This document shows, piece after piece, positions 10,497 through 23,458 of a stretch of DNA of 64,000 nucleotides. Source of the stretch: Hemibagrus wyckioides (Eukaryota > Chordata > Actinopteri > Siluriformes > Bagridae); assembly GCF_019097595.1 (NCBI RefSeq), contig NC_080732.1:6648854-6712853 (forward strand). The letters run 5' to 3'. The first letter of the stretch is position 1, and each line of letters starts with the position of its first letter. Under the pieces are notes generated by a model that saw nothing but the letters and a program-made list of their open reading frames with translations, did not search any database and was not told the DNA's origin. The position numbers were made by a program, and so were the translations under genes.

Positions 10497-12180
10497 CTAA
10501 GCTGAATCAATCTTGACTTCCCTTACTACACAGAACCTGCATGTGAGCAGCAAGTAGAGAAAATGACAGCATGAAAAGATGCAGCAAGATTATTTATTTG
10601 TTTCTTTATTGATTTTTTTGCTTTTGCTTTAGTGATCTCTTTTACCATTAAAGCTTTTTGTACAAAAAAAAAGGATTTTGAGTTTACACCTGTCTCTCCT
10701 GACTGTGTGTTTCCAAAAGCTGGAATTAAGCCCACACTTTTGAACTATTAAACCAGTTTAAATGCGTTGTTTAAAGGTAAACACATCATCATTTACTATA
10801 ATTCTCTATCAAAATTTCTTTGAGGTTGTCAATCTATTAGGGGTCAGACCACAAAAAACCACAACATACTGGTATTAGTGTATCTGATGCTTGTCACTAT
10901 GTTGTCACAGGACAGATCAAATATTCATCACATGCCGCTTGTTCCTTTTTGCATCTTGGACAGCAAAAAAGTTTTTAATTTCCCGATAACTGCATTATTT
11001 TAAGGGATGGAACAGTGCTGTAGCCAGAGATAATCTTGGGTATTGGTGTCTTTCTAGTGTAGGCTAAACATCTCATCTCATCGCAAGCATAAAAGATCTA
11101 GGTGCAAATGGCATACTCATGTAGGTAGCAGAAAAGACCAGCCTGGTCTTCCACCAAGACTCGACACTATTTGATACAGTGCTGGTGGGATGTCTGTGTC
11201 TGTGTCTTCTCATCCTCTGGACCTGCCTGATTCATCTTCTTGCCCTACTTGTGTTTCACTTTCTGCTGTTGTGGATAATAGATACACTTCAGATTTTCAC
11301 TGTGCCCAAAGTGGATAATTTCCCCTTAAATTTGTACCTAAAACTGCTGGTGTAACCATAACCACTTTCATGGGAACAGAATCACACAAACTGCTCAGGT
11401 CTTTTCCCCTGCCTTCCCCTTCCTTCCTTTCTTTTTTGTTAAAATATCCATGTTTTCCAATGCCCTACCTTGCCATCTAACCACTGCCCAGTCAATTAAC
11501 ATTACATGATTCTTAATATATAATGTACAGTTCATACTTGATTAAATAAATACCTTTTTTTTTTTATCCTGAACCTGATAAGTGTATGGTACATTAACCC
11601 TCAGTCAGTCAGTGCCAGTGTGTGCTCTCATGTAGGCATCATTTCCTAAGTCCACAGCAGTTCCAACTTATTAAAATCAATAGCTCATGACATACAGCGA
11701 AAATGGTCACAGAACAAACTGGACAAAATTGAACATAAATTTTTAATAATAACAGACGTTTTTAATCATAGCCGCGATTGGTGGACTTTGGCATCTGTCT
11801 GTCTGTATATACAGGTGTGTGTGTGTGTGTGTGTGTATTACAGAAATACACAATGACATTCTGTATTTTATGTGTGTATGATATATGTGTATTTTTAACC
11901 CCTCTCACCAAGCTATTATCTTCTGCTTGCACCTGCTCATGATATTTTCTTAGTGAATTCAGTAATATTTCCCCAAAATGAACACGTAGCACCAGATTTT
12001 AAACCACCATGTCCCTGACCAGACTGTTACTAAGAATGAAAGGATGAATGACCCACAAGCTTCATACCTGACCCTTGGCTTTATGTACTTGAAAGCTAAT
12101 CCCTCCCACTGGTGTGACATTATTGTTATATCCCATGGGATCCCAATCCTCTAGTCTCAACAACATGCTCTGTAAACCTG
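9769..12180. other. Unique sequence with minor microsatellites
   Basis: There is a CA tract at 10460-10492 and a GT tract at about 11815-11837. The short open frames (for example 10022-10222 +, 10526-10735 - and 11762-11992 -) have no recognisable domains. Confidence 0.5.
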
Positions 12181-12182
12181 TA

Positions 12183-12249
<67 letters not shown>

Positions 12250-12250
12250 A

Positions 12251-12298
<48 letters not shown>
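12181..12298. repeat. (TATC)n microsatellite
   Basis: About 29 units with a single internal 'tata' interruption near 12247. Confidence 0.98.
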
Positions 12299-13454
12299 AA
12301 CAGCTACTCTTAAAATTAACTGCTCACTTTCTGTGCTTTTCCACAGAATAAAAATAGTCTTCTTCCTGAGTGATTGATGGTTCGATCAGAAAGCACACCT
12401 CATTTTTTTCACCTGTCAAACGCTTCCTTGATGTTTATACCTCAGTGCTTTGTGATAATATATGAGGTGTAATATAAGGAGTGTATAAGGCATGATAAAT
12501 CTGTTAACTATTCCTAGGAGGTGTATAGGGTATTATATAATGCATGGTGAGTAGTCCTCTAAAAACAAACATTTAGGCAGCTAAATTGTATTACATGTGA
12601 TCTTGAACTGAAAGTTTGTCCTGCGATTCTTTTCTGAAGACTAAAAAACTTTTTTTTAGGGTTTAATAGTTGAAGCTTTTTTAAACCTAAAGGACCAATC
12701 AAAGGGTTTTTTAACCGAAGTCTTGGACCACGGTATAAATCTCCCTTGTACATAGATTCAAAAACAAAATCGAAGCTTTTCTCCATCATCAAGGCAAGAC
12801 CCTTTTCCAGTCATTTTTCATCCACTGTACCCTGCGATGAGGAGCATTAACATGAACAAATGAAGTTATTGATTAAGCTTCATGTCAGAACATTAACAGA
12901 CAGTTCTGCTTGACATTACAGCACTAGAGAATATTAAAAATTATTTTCTGATTGCATGGTATTTGATGAGTGGAGCTCAGCTTCATTTGTTTAAATGGGA
13001 TTAATGAAGACCAAAAGGAAAAAAAATGATGTGAATTATATGTTAGAAGTGATTTGGATAATAGTACTCGAAATAATTGATTTATTGAAACATATTTTTT
13101 GGTTATTTTCTTCTTAGATATGACGATATGTTAAAATGCAGTGTGACTATACACTTTCCTTTGTTGTTAGCTATATTAGCTCAGATGTAAAGCTTATTTT
13201 TGGAAAATAGAACCAAATTAAAAAAATTAATAATAATAATTACCAAAAACCAAAAGTTATAACTGTATGAATGGGATCACACAATAAAGTCCTATTTACA
13301 TCTATAGCTGAGACCATTTACATTTCTGGCATTATCCAGAGTGGCGTACAGAAGTGATTTGAAGTCTCTATCAACACTGGTTTAATAGGTCAGCCTAAAA
13401 ACTGTGTTGGGAGGAATTTTTAAATACACACAACAATACATAAAGAAAACAGGC
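12299..13454. other. Unique sequence, small SINE tail fragment at 13313-13345
   Basis: No gene seen. The fragment 'catttacatttctggcatta' followed by 'tccagagtggcgta' at 13318-13350 matches the tail region of the tRNA-SINE family in antisense, as at 54683-54720. Confidence 0.5.
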
Positions 13455-13685
13455 ACTGGGGTGGTGGTAGCTCAAGTGGTCAAGGCTCTGGGTCGTTGAC
13501 CAGAAGATTGGGGTTCAAGCCCCAGCACTGCCAAGCTGTCACCGCTGGGCCCTTTAGCAAGACCCCCAATCCACCCTGCGTCAGGGTGCTGCATCATAGC
13601 TGACCCTGCACCCTGACCCCAAGGATGGGATATGCGAAGAAAGGATTTTTCTGTGCAGTAATGTATATGTGACAAATAAAGAAAC
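13455..13685 (+). mobile_element. tRNA-derived SINE, reference copy of the minisatellite source
   Basis: The copy has an A-box-like 'tagctcaagtggtcaagg', a B-box-like 'ggttcaagcccc', a body with 'gctgggccctttagcaagac' and a 3' end 'gtatatgtgacaaataaaga'. Bases near 13588-13622 ('gctgcatcatagctgaccct', then 'gaccccaa') occur once here, whereas the related copy at 54850-57095 has this segment amplified about 54 times. This copy therefore shows the unexpanded state. Confidence 0.85.
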
Positions 13686-13817
13686 AGGCGAAATAGAGCT
13701 AGTTAAATGTTTTAAGAAGAGATAGGTCTTCTGAGTTCCCAAAAAATCTAAAGGTTTCAGGGGTATAAAGAAAGGCCACACTCACTTCCTGTTTAAATCA
13801 GAATACAATAAAATACA

Positions 13818-14300
13818 TATACACTCTATGGCTAAACGTTTATGGACACCTGTCCATCACACCCATATATAGGTCTTGCCCAAACTGTCCATGAATACAC
13901 AGACACTGGTCTAAAACTTGGCAGGTTGTATAGCACACATTTGTTTAAACAAACAGAAAAAAGTGCTTTAGTAAAAGATAGTTCTTTACCTGTAGATTGA
14001 AGAAAGCCAGTAACTCAACTTTTCATTCCACCACCCAGGTGCCAGAGCTGAGAAGAGTGTTGATGCATATCTATTCTATACCCTGAGAGATGGAGGAACC
14101 AGTTGAGCAGATAGGGTGGAAGAAGTCGAGAGGCCTGCACAGAGCCCTGACCTCAACCCCACTGAACATCTTTAGGATAAACTGGAATGCTGACTGCATC
14201 CTCTTCACCTGACATCAGTGCCTAACCTCACCAATGCTCTTTCTTGTGGCTGACTGGACAAATCCAAAATTCACTGGAACGTTATACTTACAAGTACATG
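13818..14300 (+). mobile_element. Tc1-like element, deletion-derived remnant
   Basis: The 5' end 'tatacactctatggctaaac', then 'gtttatggacacctgtccat', resembles a fish Tc1 TIR that I recognise. Near 14130-14180 a frame reads [14 protein letters not shown], the transposase box containing the last catalytic Glu, followed by stops. The central transposase is largely missing and the right end is too decayed to place exactly. It is non-functional. Confidence 0.8.
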
Positions 14301-15169
14301 AAACTTAAACGATTTAGTATGTGCTTAGACCCTAAAAGGTCAACTGATCATGGACCAGAATGCTTATCATTCCACCTTTGCATAAGGTTATAATATATTT
14401 GCCATGTACTTATTTACACAATATAAAACCTGAGAGTTATTCTTCTCAGACGCTGAAACCTTCATTAGTCTGCATCGTTAACAGATGCTGAATTCACGTT
14501 GAATAAACCTGGCAGCTGAAGCGTCGCTTTTGTTGCTGCTTCGTGAACACCGCGTCCCACTGAAACCGCCTCTGCAGCTGTACTTCAAAAAAAAAAGTTT
14601 AATCCCATCAGATTTGTACAGTTTTACACGTTTTCAGAAGGGATTGCTGTCTCTGGTGCGAGAACAACAGGATTTCATGGAAGCTTACATTTAGGTGCAG
14701 TGCTTGACTCTTATCCCGTCGAGATCCGGATTTAGATGATGTCTTCACTGGGAAACGATGCCCTTCCTGCATGTTAGAGTATAAAAGGTCCTCAGTAAAC
14801 CATATACCATATAATAAACCAAAAGGTTTCTCAGTACAGTATTTTACACTTTATTTTGCTTTATAGCTCACTCCTGACATATTTATAGAATACTGCTATG
14901 GAAAGCTCAGGGCAGTATTTACAGGGTAAATGTAAAATCTGCTTTTATGCTGTGAGATTATGATGCTCTTTTGAAAATGATTGTCTAAGAGACTGTGTGA
15001 TATGACACTCTCTCCATGTCAGCTTATGTGATAAAGATGCTCTAACAATAGACCTGTGATTAAAGAAACTTAATACGTTCTAATGATGTACAGAAAATCA
15101 TCAATCACTGTGATCCAGGCTCATGCAGACCATCGGGTCAGATGAAGTGAGCTTGTTTTGTTTATACAG
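14301..15169. other. Unique sequence, no gene seen
   Basis: No recognised repeat, coding region or RNA gene. Confidence 0.5.
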
Positions 15170-15690
15170 TCACCATCCACTTTATTAGGAACGCCTGCAC
15201 ATTCATGCAGTTACCTAATCAGCCAATGATGTGGCAGAAGTGCACTGGAAAAAAAAAAAAATCATGCAGATACAGGTCATGAGCTTAGGTTAATTTTTAC
15301 ATCAAAAGTGTGATCTCTGACCTCGGCATGGTTGTTGTTGCTAGATGGGCTAGTTTAAGTGTTTCAGAAACTGTTGCTCTCCTGCATTTTTCACAAACAG
15401 TTTAAACAGAACGGTGTGAAAAACAAAAAACACCAAGTGTGCGGTCACAGCTCTGTGGGTCAAAACCGCTTTATTGATAAGAGAGGTCAGAGGAAAAATG
15501 GCCAGGCGGGTTGGCGCTGCCAGGAAGGATATAGTAACTCAAACAATCACTGTTTACGGCTGTGGTGAGCAGAAAAGCATCTCAGAATGCACAAAACATC
15601 GAAACTTGAGGCTGAAGAGCTACATCAGCCGAAGACTACATCAGCTTCCACTCCTGTCAGCCAAGAACAAGAATCTGTATTAGTACGATT
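15170..15690 (+). mobile_element. Tc1-like element ('cactttattaggaac' TIR family), 3'-truncated
   Basis: The left TIR region 'ccactttattaggaacgcct' at about 15177 is followed by the N-terminal transposase region in decayed form. Diagnostic blocks are 'gagaggtcagagga', 'gagcagaaaagcatctcaga' and 'ctgtcagccaagaacaa'. It stops at about 15685 before the catalytic domain. Related copies lie at 22200-22950, 29290-29690, 51333-51976 and 52960-53260, so this is the most numerous Tc1 family in the window. Confidence 0.85.
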
Positions 15691-17128
15691 ATGTAATATA
15701 TGTACATATATAATATTAAGCCTTGGATTTATGGCATTTCGATCTGGATGTAAGATAAAAAAAAGATTCTGTGAATTTGTTTTCACTTCGGGACCCACGC
15801 TTCTCCTTTCTGCATTATTAAAATCATGTCTTACCTTTCTCACGATCTCGTGTCTTGGTGTAACGGAGCGGACGCTGAGTAATAAAATCAGTCATTAAAT
15901 AAAGATGGTTAGAAATGAGTTGGACAATAGAGAGCAAACGTTTGATATTTGGATCCAAAGCAGTTCATGTGCGCTCAGGACCTTATATAGATCCTATGAA
16001 ATATTAACACAGCAACGAGTTGCGATCCGTCTGGGACTCGGGAGCGTCTTGGTGGGAAGGTGAGAAGGTGAGAAATGTCCCAGAGATATCATTCCACTGG
16101 TGAACTTAAACTTATCTCAGATTTCATGCTTTGTGTCACGGAAGGACTGCTGCACATCAACGCCGCTTTCAGATTTTTTTTCCCGGCCTTGAACTTTTAG
16201 GTCAGATCAGCGGTTCTGTTGCTTTTTGATGCTTTACCCTCTTGTTGTGTTTGAATACAATAACCTTCCTTTGAACCAGATGGCTTCCGCTTCACACTGG
16301 GAGGAGGAAACACTGGATATCCCACCTGCTGTTTTAATTACAACGAAGCAGGAAAAGAAAACTGGAGGGTGAGTGCAGACCATGAGTGTTAACACTGTGT
16401 GTGTGTGTGTGCGCACAAGAAAACAATACAAGCAGCCACATATATTAGATCAGAGGTGCTTTTGAGTCAATACTTGATGTTCTACCGTCTCACTTTCTTT
16501 GAACAAATACAAAAGTCTGTGTACAAAAGTACACAAGTTACACAAGACACCTTTACCATGCCAGTGATGTAATAATATATCATACACTAGTATAGAAACT
16601 TGAAAGGAAACTTACCACAGTGCTTTTGAATTCTCAAATCTCATTGGCCAGAAATGGTTGATTCATTTTCTAGAGGAGCAGCTCTGACAGCTCTGTAATT
16701 CAAATCCCAGGTTTACATTACTGTTTTCTTTTCTACAATTAGTCACATGCTCTCACGGCAGCAGATGCAAGTGCAGACTTTATTCTGGAAGATGTAACGA
16801 GAATAACAACACTCTAAGTACAAGCCAAACGGCTTGTAACATTTACATGTGACAAACAAAACATGACATCAGCATAAGCATGATAAGGAGGTACACAGAA
16901 ACCAGAGCTTAGGTAGGGGTACATCACAATATGATGTTCAGGGGCTAATAGTGCTGATTCTGCATAATTCTGACCCATGCATTTATCACTCCTTACACGG
17001 TTAGCACCATTAACGGAGGTCTACACGGTGTCACTTCACTGTTTTGACACAGAAAGCACTGCAAAACCTCATGGTTGTGAAAATTCATGAACTCTTTTCA
17101 AATTCACATTTAATTTGTCATGTACACA
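15691..17128. other. Unique sequence, no gene seen
   Basis: A short GT run at 16397-16411. Short open frames have no recognisable domain. Confidence 0.45.
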
Positions 17129-17135
17129 TGAAAAA

Positions 17136-17204
<69 letters not shown>

Positions 17205-17205
17205 A
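17129..17205. repeat. (AAAT)n microsatellite
   Basis: About 18 units. The minus strand shows Leu-Phe-Ile-Tyr codon runs only because of the repeat. Confidence 0.97.
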
Positions 17206-17425
17206 AATCAGATACAATAAAAATGGAATATGTGTGCAAATACTGTATATAGCTCATACATGTTTACATACTGTTTTGCAGACTAATCAATAAAAGTTTG
17301 AAACTAAGCAAAGTACTATTTTTATAACAAAAAAAATTGGAAACAAACACATAAATAGGTACATAAACAAAAGGGAATAATATTTAATAAAAACAAACAA
17401 AAATAAATCAAACACAAAATCAAGT

Positions 17426-17428
17426 GAA

Positions 17429-17492
<64 letters not shown>
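17426..17492. repeat. (AAAT)n microsatellite
   Basis: A second AAAT tract of about 16 units, about 220 bases downstream of the first. The A-rich spacer between contains partial AAAT and AAAC motifs. Confidence 0.97.
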
Positions 17493-17985
17493 CTATCTAA
17501 TTCTAATTCATACACATCACTGTACCATATTCAGATCCAATCACTGTATTCAGATCTCTATTTCTTTTTCTGTTGCAATTTCCGACCATATTTCTCCTAC
17601 ATGCCTTTATGTTTCTGCTATCTTCTGCTTCTATCTTTCTGCTATTTTTTTCTTCTTCTTATATGTATCTTATTTGTATTCCTCTACCTTATTTGAATTC
17701 TTTTTACCTCCTTAGTCTTGTATGGCTCGATTTTCATATCAAGAAAAGCATTTCACGACATGTTGTACTGTGTATGATTACGTATGTGAGAAATACAATT
17801 TGAATGTGAATGGACATGAACCAAACAGAAACATTGCATTAAAATGCTCTGAATTCACCACATTCAAAAGCCTACAATTCTACATGAATAAAATATTACA
17901 TCAACATAACCGTATGCAAGCATAAAGTAAACTGAAAGACAGAATTGTGCTCTTCTTTTCTTTTTTGCATAACTGCATATATTTA
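17493..17985. other. Unique sequence, no gene seen
   Basis: Hydrophobic short open frame at 17573-17803 (+), pyrimidine-rich in origin; not called a gene. Confidence 0.45.
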
Positions 17986-18132
17986 CCTCATTTGGTTTAC
18001 GCTTTCATCCGAAGCAACCAAATACAACTGAGGAGTTGAAGGTTAAGGGGTAGTTTGGCAATGCAGAGATTTGAACTCATGACCTTTTGAACAACAGCCC
18101 AAAGCCTTAACCACTGCATTACCACTACTCTA
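17986..18132 (-). mobile_element. tRNA-derived SINE, antisense and degraded
   Basis: Antisense copy: the B-box complement 'gagatttgaactcatgacc' at 18067 and A-box complement 'ccttaaccactgcattacca' at 18105 are visible, and the tail 'cgctttcatccgaagcaacc' lies at 18000. This is the same broad family as 26145-26305, 34330-34545, 49940-50110 and 50150-50320. Confidence 0.8.
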
Positions 18133-19519
18133 CAGTGGTATGTAATGTGCCACGGCTTCCTTTTTTTTTTGTACTTTGGATTTACTCCTTGCAAAAAAAT
18201 GACATCAAGCACATTGACATATATTGCATTATTTTTTTTTGCCGTTGCTGTTTTTCTTTTCATTCGTTCCTGTAATGCATCCTGTAGTACATTCTGTACA
18301 ATATACCAGGTACCAGGTTCTTGTTTTGGAATGGAATGATGAATCTGGTAATATTATCTGATGTTAATGCCTTTCTAGACATTGTGTTCTGAGTGATAAA
18401 TGATTCGTATTGAGCGAGAACCTTCGCTAGTGTTCGGCTAGAACGAGGCTTGTATGAAGTCAGGCATGTATGAAGTGTTTTTGGGTTTGGATTTATTTTG
18501 GTTGTGACGTTTGAGCTGTGCTGGGCTTCATGCTGGTAAAGCCAAGTGTGTGCAAAGGTGAACATGTGTGTAAGTAAAGGAAAATCTTGTAATACAGATC
18601 ATTTGATATGTTGTTTCTTACATGCTGCAGCTCATTCACAGGGACTGTTATGTCAGACACTGCAGATAAACTAAAACTAACAACATTGAACAGTTTTACA
18701 CAAGCGATTTATTCAACTTTCATGGACGGGGTCTCCATGGAGTCTCCAGCGTCACAATATTGTCAAGGTAGCAGATTTTTTTATCGTAAAAAGCGCAACA
18801 CTAAGACCCAAATCAGTGAAACAAGAACCATAAAGACAGACAATGACTATAAAGCAAACACAGGCAGACCATGCGCAATACAACGACAAAAGCTTGACAA
18901 TAACACACAGGAACCAGAACTTAAATACACGTGCTTATTAGGGGTAACATGAGGGTAATGTAGTTCAGTGCCCATTTTATAACCATGACAGCACTGAAGA
19001 GCTGTCAGGACAGGAGTTTGAACTTTTATTTTTAATATCTAGGTAACAAGACAAGCTTGTTTTTTTGTCTTATTAACTTCAAGAGGGAAACAAGAGAGCC
19101 TATTTCTAGATGTTATTATTAAACCGAGAACATTAAATGGCAAGGATGAAATGTTACTCTTTGACGAATTTACGACTGGAATGTAAATTCGCACTCTGAC
19201 ATCTTGTTTTTAGGTGGAATTTCACGTCACAGTTGAAAGGAGAGATGAGATTGTTCAGTCTGAACAACTAGCTTAAAAGAAAGATTCCTACTCAGATATA
19301 GGAAAAATCCCAAGTTCCATTTGATCAGGGATGCTTAGATCCACTACAGTATAAATAACATAAAAGAAAAAGGTGTCAGTTAGATTAACTAGGAGATGCA
19401 TTCTCTTCTTCAACACGTGACTTGAAAGTTGGAACTGAACTTTCGCCCGTTTTCTTGTGCTCATGTTCAGCATTGAATTTCTTTCTCATGTTAGTGGTGT
19501 TTAATGAAGCGTATGAAAG
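18133..19519. other. Mostly unique sequence, no gene seen
   Basis: The stretch 18620-18960, which ends 'aacttaaatacacgtgctta' and 'gggtaacatgagggtaatg', resembles antisense termini of fish LTR-like repeats. This is a weak impression only. Confidence 0.35.
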
Positions 19520-19915
19520 CAGACATTCGGGCTTTTAAGAATTTGTACTTTTTCTTGTTTTATCCTAGCCTACTAGGGCTAAATCTTTTACAGAACAGTT
19601 TCCCAAACCCCACTAAAATGGTTAGTCGTTTTTTTCCCACATAAATGTTTACATCTTCAAAGTAAATGCTGATATCAAACCCATTTCTGCTCTCTCTGAT
19701 GCCCCCTAAGCATCTAAAATTTAAAGGTGTTATCTTCAACCACAAAAATTCTGTGTAAGGTTTTCCAAAAGAGGTAAAAACACGCATCTCACACTGAAAG
19801 CCAACAGAGTCCTGACTAATATTATATCAGACTTGCAGTACTAAAATATCTCCTTTGTTTATACTGATTGAAAATGTCTGATAAGTCCATTTCGGTTGTG
19901 CCGTCTGAGTTAGGA
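19520..19915 (+). repeat. Unidentified dispersed repeat, copy 1
   Basis: It matches 28806-29175 in the same orientation over about 370-395 bases. Shared blocks include 'cttcaaagtaaatg', 'agcatctaaaatt', 'atcttcaaccac', 'aaaattctgtgta' and 'cactgaaagcca'. No transposase, tRNA-like head or TIR was recognised. Strand is arbitrary. Confidence 0.8.
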
Positions 19916-22199
19916 ATAGTGCACTATTTCCATGTTTACAATATTTACATACAGTATAGTTATAATAATATAGATTTAAACTGTCCCTTTTATTTTATTT
20001 CGGCTTGGACATGTGCAGTATAGTATTTATTTCACATAAAAGCCCTATACTGATTTAGTGTGTGCTTCTAAACCATGAGGTTACTATAATCTCTCATTTC
20101 TGCATCTAAGTGCAGAACATGTTCAATTTTACATGGTGGATCAGCCTCCTCATTCATAAATAGTGCTGTTGCTATGACGATTGCCATCAAAACTGGATTG
20201 AAAAGTGTGAAAAAACGTGTCTACATTATGGGATTGCCTACACCCCCACAGGTATCATTTACACTGTGGACACAAGGACACATGGCTTCGACACTATGGC
20301 TGGATTTGTCCTCACCCTCCTTTATTTTTTCCCATAAATGCAGTCTATTAAAAAATCTTTAGCCGATAGCATGCTGCAGGAACCGATTCAAATCATGATG
20401 TTGTGAAATATGTGAATATAAAGTCTTTTGTATTAGATGTAGCTGTCATCATAATAGCCAATTTACTCAGCCTGCAGGACTGCACTTTTTAGTTTACTTT
20501 CCTCCTTTCTTAATGGCCTCTCAGTGAATACAGTCTGTAGGTGATATAAACCTACATCATAAAAGTTCTCTGAAGCATCTATTATCTTATAATTGTGGGA
20601 AAACCTGGAGTGGATGTAAATGATCCTTAAATTGGTAGAGTACATTTTCCTTCAATGTGATGCAAAAGAAAAATACTTTAAAAAGACTTTCAGACCCGTT
20701 ATTTGTCCTGATATTATTTTCTGATATAATCCCAGAACCTTTCAAAAAAAAAAACAAAAAAAAATACGAAGTTCCACCCATTTCTACACTCTACTAAAAA
20801 TAACAGAGCTCAAATGGTAGCTGCCTTCCAAATGAGTCACAGGAGCATAGAAATGTTGCCAATTTATCACTTATATATGCAGGAATTGTACGGAAAATTT
20901 GCAGCAATAATTACAGTGTAAATAATAAAAAAAACAACAGCAATAATTACAGTGTAAATAATAACTTGATATGAATTGCAGATTGCAATGCAAATAATGG
21001 CAATATCACTTCCTGGTAGCAGAATTAGCAACAGTGATTATTTCATCTGAGAAAAAAGCAACTTTTTTGGTTGAGAACTCAGACTTTTTTGGATCGTATT
21101 GTATTTTTTTTTGGAGAAAGATATGAACCACAGTTTTGAAAGCCGGAGATGCTTCAGAAAGACCCCAAGCCCACCGGGTTGGTTTTCACTTTACATTTCA
21201 AACGGAAGAAATACCACTATACTCAGCGGGATTTCTTGATGCAGAGACCGAGTCGAAATGTCAAACAGGAGGGAAAAGAGAGAGAGAGAGAGAGAGTTGA
21301 GAGAGAGAGTTGAGAGAAGTGTTGATGAGAGATGGACTGAAGTAAAACTGAGAAAGCATGAAAGATGCTTTAATGATGGCAGCTCAGCCACCTCCCCTAC
21401 ACTCATGAGCTACTAATATATCTCTGATCTACAGCAATAAATGAAATTATATAAAGCACAAATCACACCCTATCATATGGTGTGGAGTTGAAACTGATTC
21501 AAATATGTTACATGTATATTACAAGGCCTGAAGTCAAAACGTGTGGTTTACTGAAAAATGGTAACGTAGTGTAAGATGGAGGGGTAAGAATATTACGTGT
21601 TGGTCATTAAGTGTCCATCTGTTTGCTGTCTGAAGTTTGCTTTTTGCCCTGAAGCTATAAGCCACTGTAGAGAAAGCATATAGCTAATATTTCAGCAACA
21701 ACAAATATCGTACTTAAATCATTACAAGCTCACTTCAAACCACTGAGATATAACCGCAATATCTCAAACACACCGGCTAACATGGAATTGTAATCATAAA
21801 AATGGACAAAATGTTTCTTTGAGCTAAAGTTGACGCTGTAGTAGTGACCGTCTTCGAGTCGAAACACCTTCCTCATACATATTAGTTTGATATCATGCCA
21901 CTGAAGTCGGATATGTGGGCCAAAGTTTGAAGAATTTAATTTGTCTGCTACAAATTCTTTGGATCGGAACACTAAAAGAGTCTTTTCTTATTAAAGTCTA
22001 AATCTATTTGAATTCTGATTACTTTTCTGTATGCTAGCTCTGTTAGCTTCCCTTACTTTAGCTTACATTAGCTTTGTTTAAAATGAATTTCTTATGGTGG
22101 ATAAACTTATGAAAATATAGGCCATGATTCTTCTTTGACATTCGAGCAATTGTCGAGATCGAGAGAGCTATGCTTTATAACTTTTGCTTTAAAAGGAAA
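19916..22199. other. Unique sequence with small repeats
   Basis: A 27-base motif 'cagcaataattacagtgtaa'... is duplicated in tandem at about 20902-20960. A GA tract lies at 21276-21310. No coding region recognised. Confidence 0.5.
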
Positions 22200-22950
22200 A
22201 CGTGTTTACCTGATCATTTTATACAACCAATAATGTATCAGCAGCACAGTGCATAAACTCAGATACAGATACAGATCAAGAGCTTCTGCTAATGTTAACA
22301 CCAAGCATCAGTGATCATTGTGACTTCAACTGTGCCATGATTGATGGTGCTAGATGATCTGGTCTGCTAAGATTTCCACACACACCATCTCTAGAGTTTA
22401 CACAGAATAGTTTGAAACATCCAGTGGCTGGTCTGCAGTCTCTAAGACCTTGTTGAGGTGAGAAATTAAAGGAGAATGACCAGACTGATTTAAGGTGACA
22501 GAACGTCTATACTAACTCAAAGAATCACTCTTTACAAATGTGGTAAGCAGAAAAGCATCTCAACATGTACAGAACATCAAACCCTGAGGTGAGTGGGCTA
22601 CAACAGCAGAAAACCACATCAGATTTCACTCTGGCACAGACTATCATAGACACAGACTCAAAACTGGACACTTTTTTCTTAATCTTCAATTGGCCAGTTT
22701 GGGTGAGTCTGTGCCCATGATCGTCTCAGATTCCTGTTCTTGGCTGACAGGAGTGGAACACAATGTGTTTTTTCTGCTGTGGAACCTCATCCACCTCAAG
22801 GTCTTGTGCATGTTGAGATGCTTTTCTGCTCACTATGGTTTTAAAGAGTAATTATATGAATTATCATTTCCTTGGTTTGACCCACAGACCTGCTGTACAG
22901 GTATACCAGTGTTCCTAATAATGTGAAAAGTGAGTGTCACATAAAACCAA
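22200..22950 (+). mobile_element. Fold-back Tc1-like non-autonomous element
   Basis: The family is that of the copy at 15170. The left half reads as decayed transposase N-terminal sequence in + orientation ('gcagaaaagcatctcaacat' at 22547). The right half contains the same region inverted ('atgttgagatgcttttctgc' at 22810). The arms of about 22515-22670 and 22688-22852 pair around a centre near 22680. The right end 'gtgttcctaataatgtgaaa' is the family TIR. The product is a long imperfect hairpin with no transposase. Confidence 0.82.
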
Positions 22951-23400
22951 TTCACTTTATAATAAAAATATTGGCATCTCCTGTGTAACTATTCACCACA
23001 TGATGCATTTTAGTCTTGTCTTAGCATTGGTCGTCCTTAAGATTTGAATCTTTATAGCAGATTGCAGTGAATATCATGAGTGTGAGCTCTCTGATGTCTT
23101 TCAAATCTAGAATATTTTATCACTATGATAAAACAAAACATGTCTTGTCCTTTTTAAAGCAAGGTTAAACAATTCAGGAAGTGTCATTCAAGTGCTATTT
23201 GAAGTCATATTGTTGTGGCAGAAGAATGACATACTCCATATCTTATATATGACTTCACAAACATATATTTCTATTATACTGTTATTTCTATTTTTTATAG
23301 CTGATGATACTTTCCTATTAAAATTGAGTTTTGTTCTAAACTGCATTCAGAATTATTACCTGTGAGCTTACATGATTTGTGGGCACACGAATGAAGCTCA
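22951..23400. other. Unique sequence, no gene seen
   Basis: Nothing recognised. Confidence 0.5.
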
Positions 23401-23458
23401 GTGTATATATATATATATATATATATAAAAATATATATATATATATATATATATATAA
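23401..23458. repeat. (AT)n microsatellite with central 'aaaa'
   Basis: Two AT runs separated by 'aaaa'. Self-complementary, so it can form a hairpin or cruciform. Confidence 0.97.
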
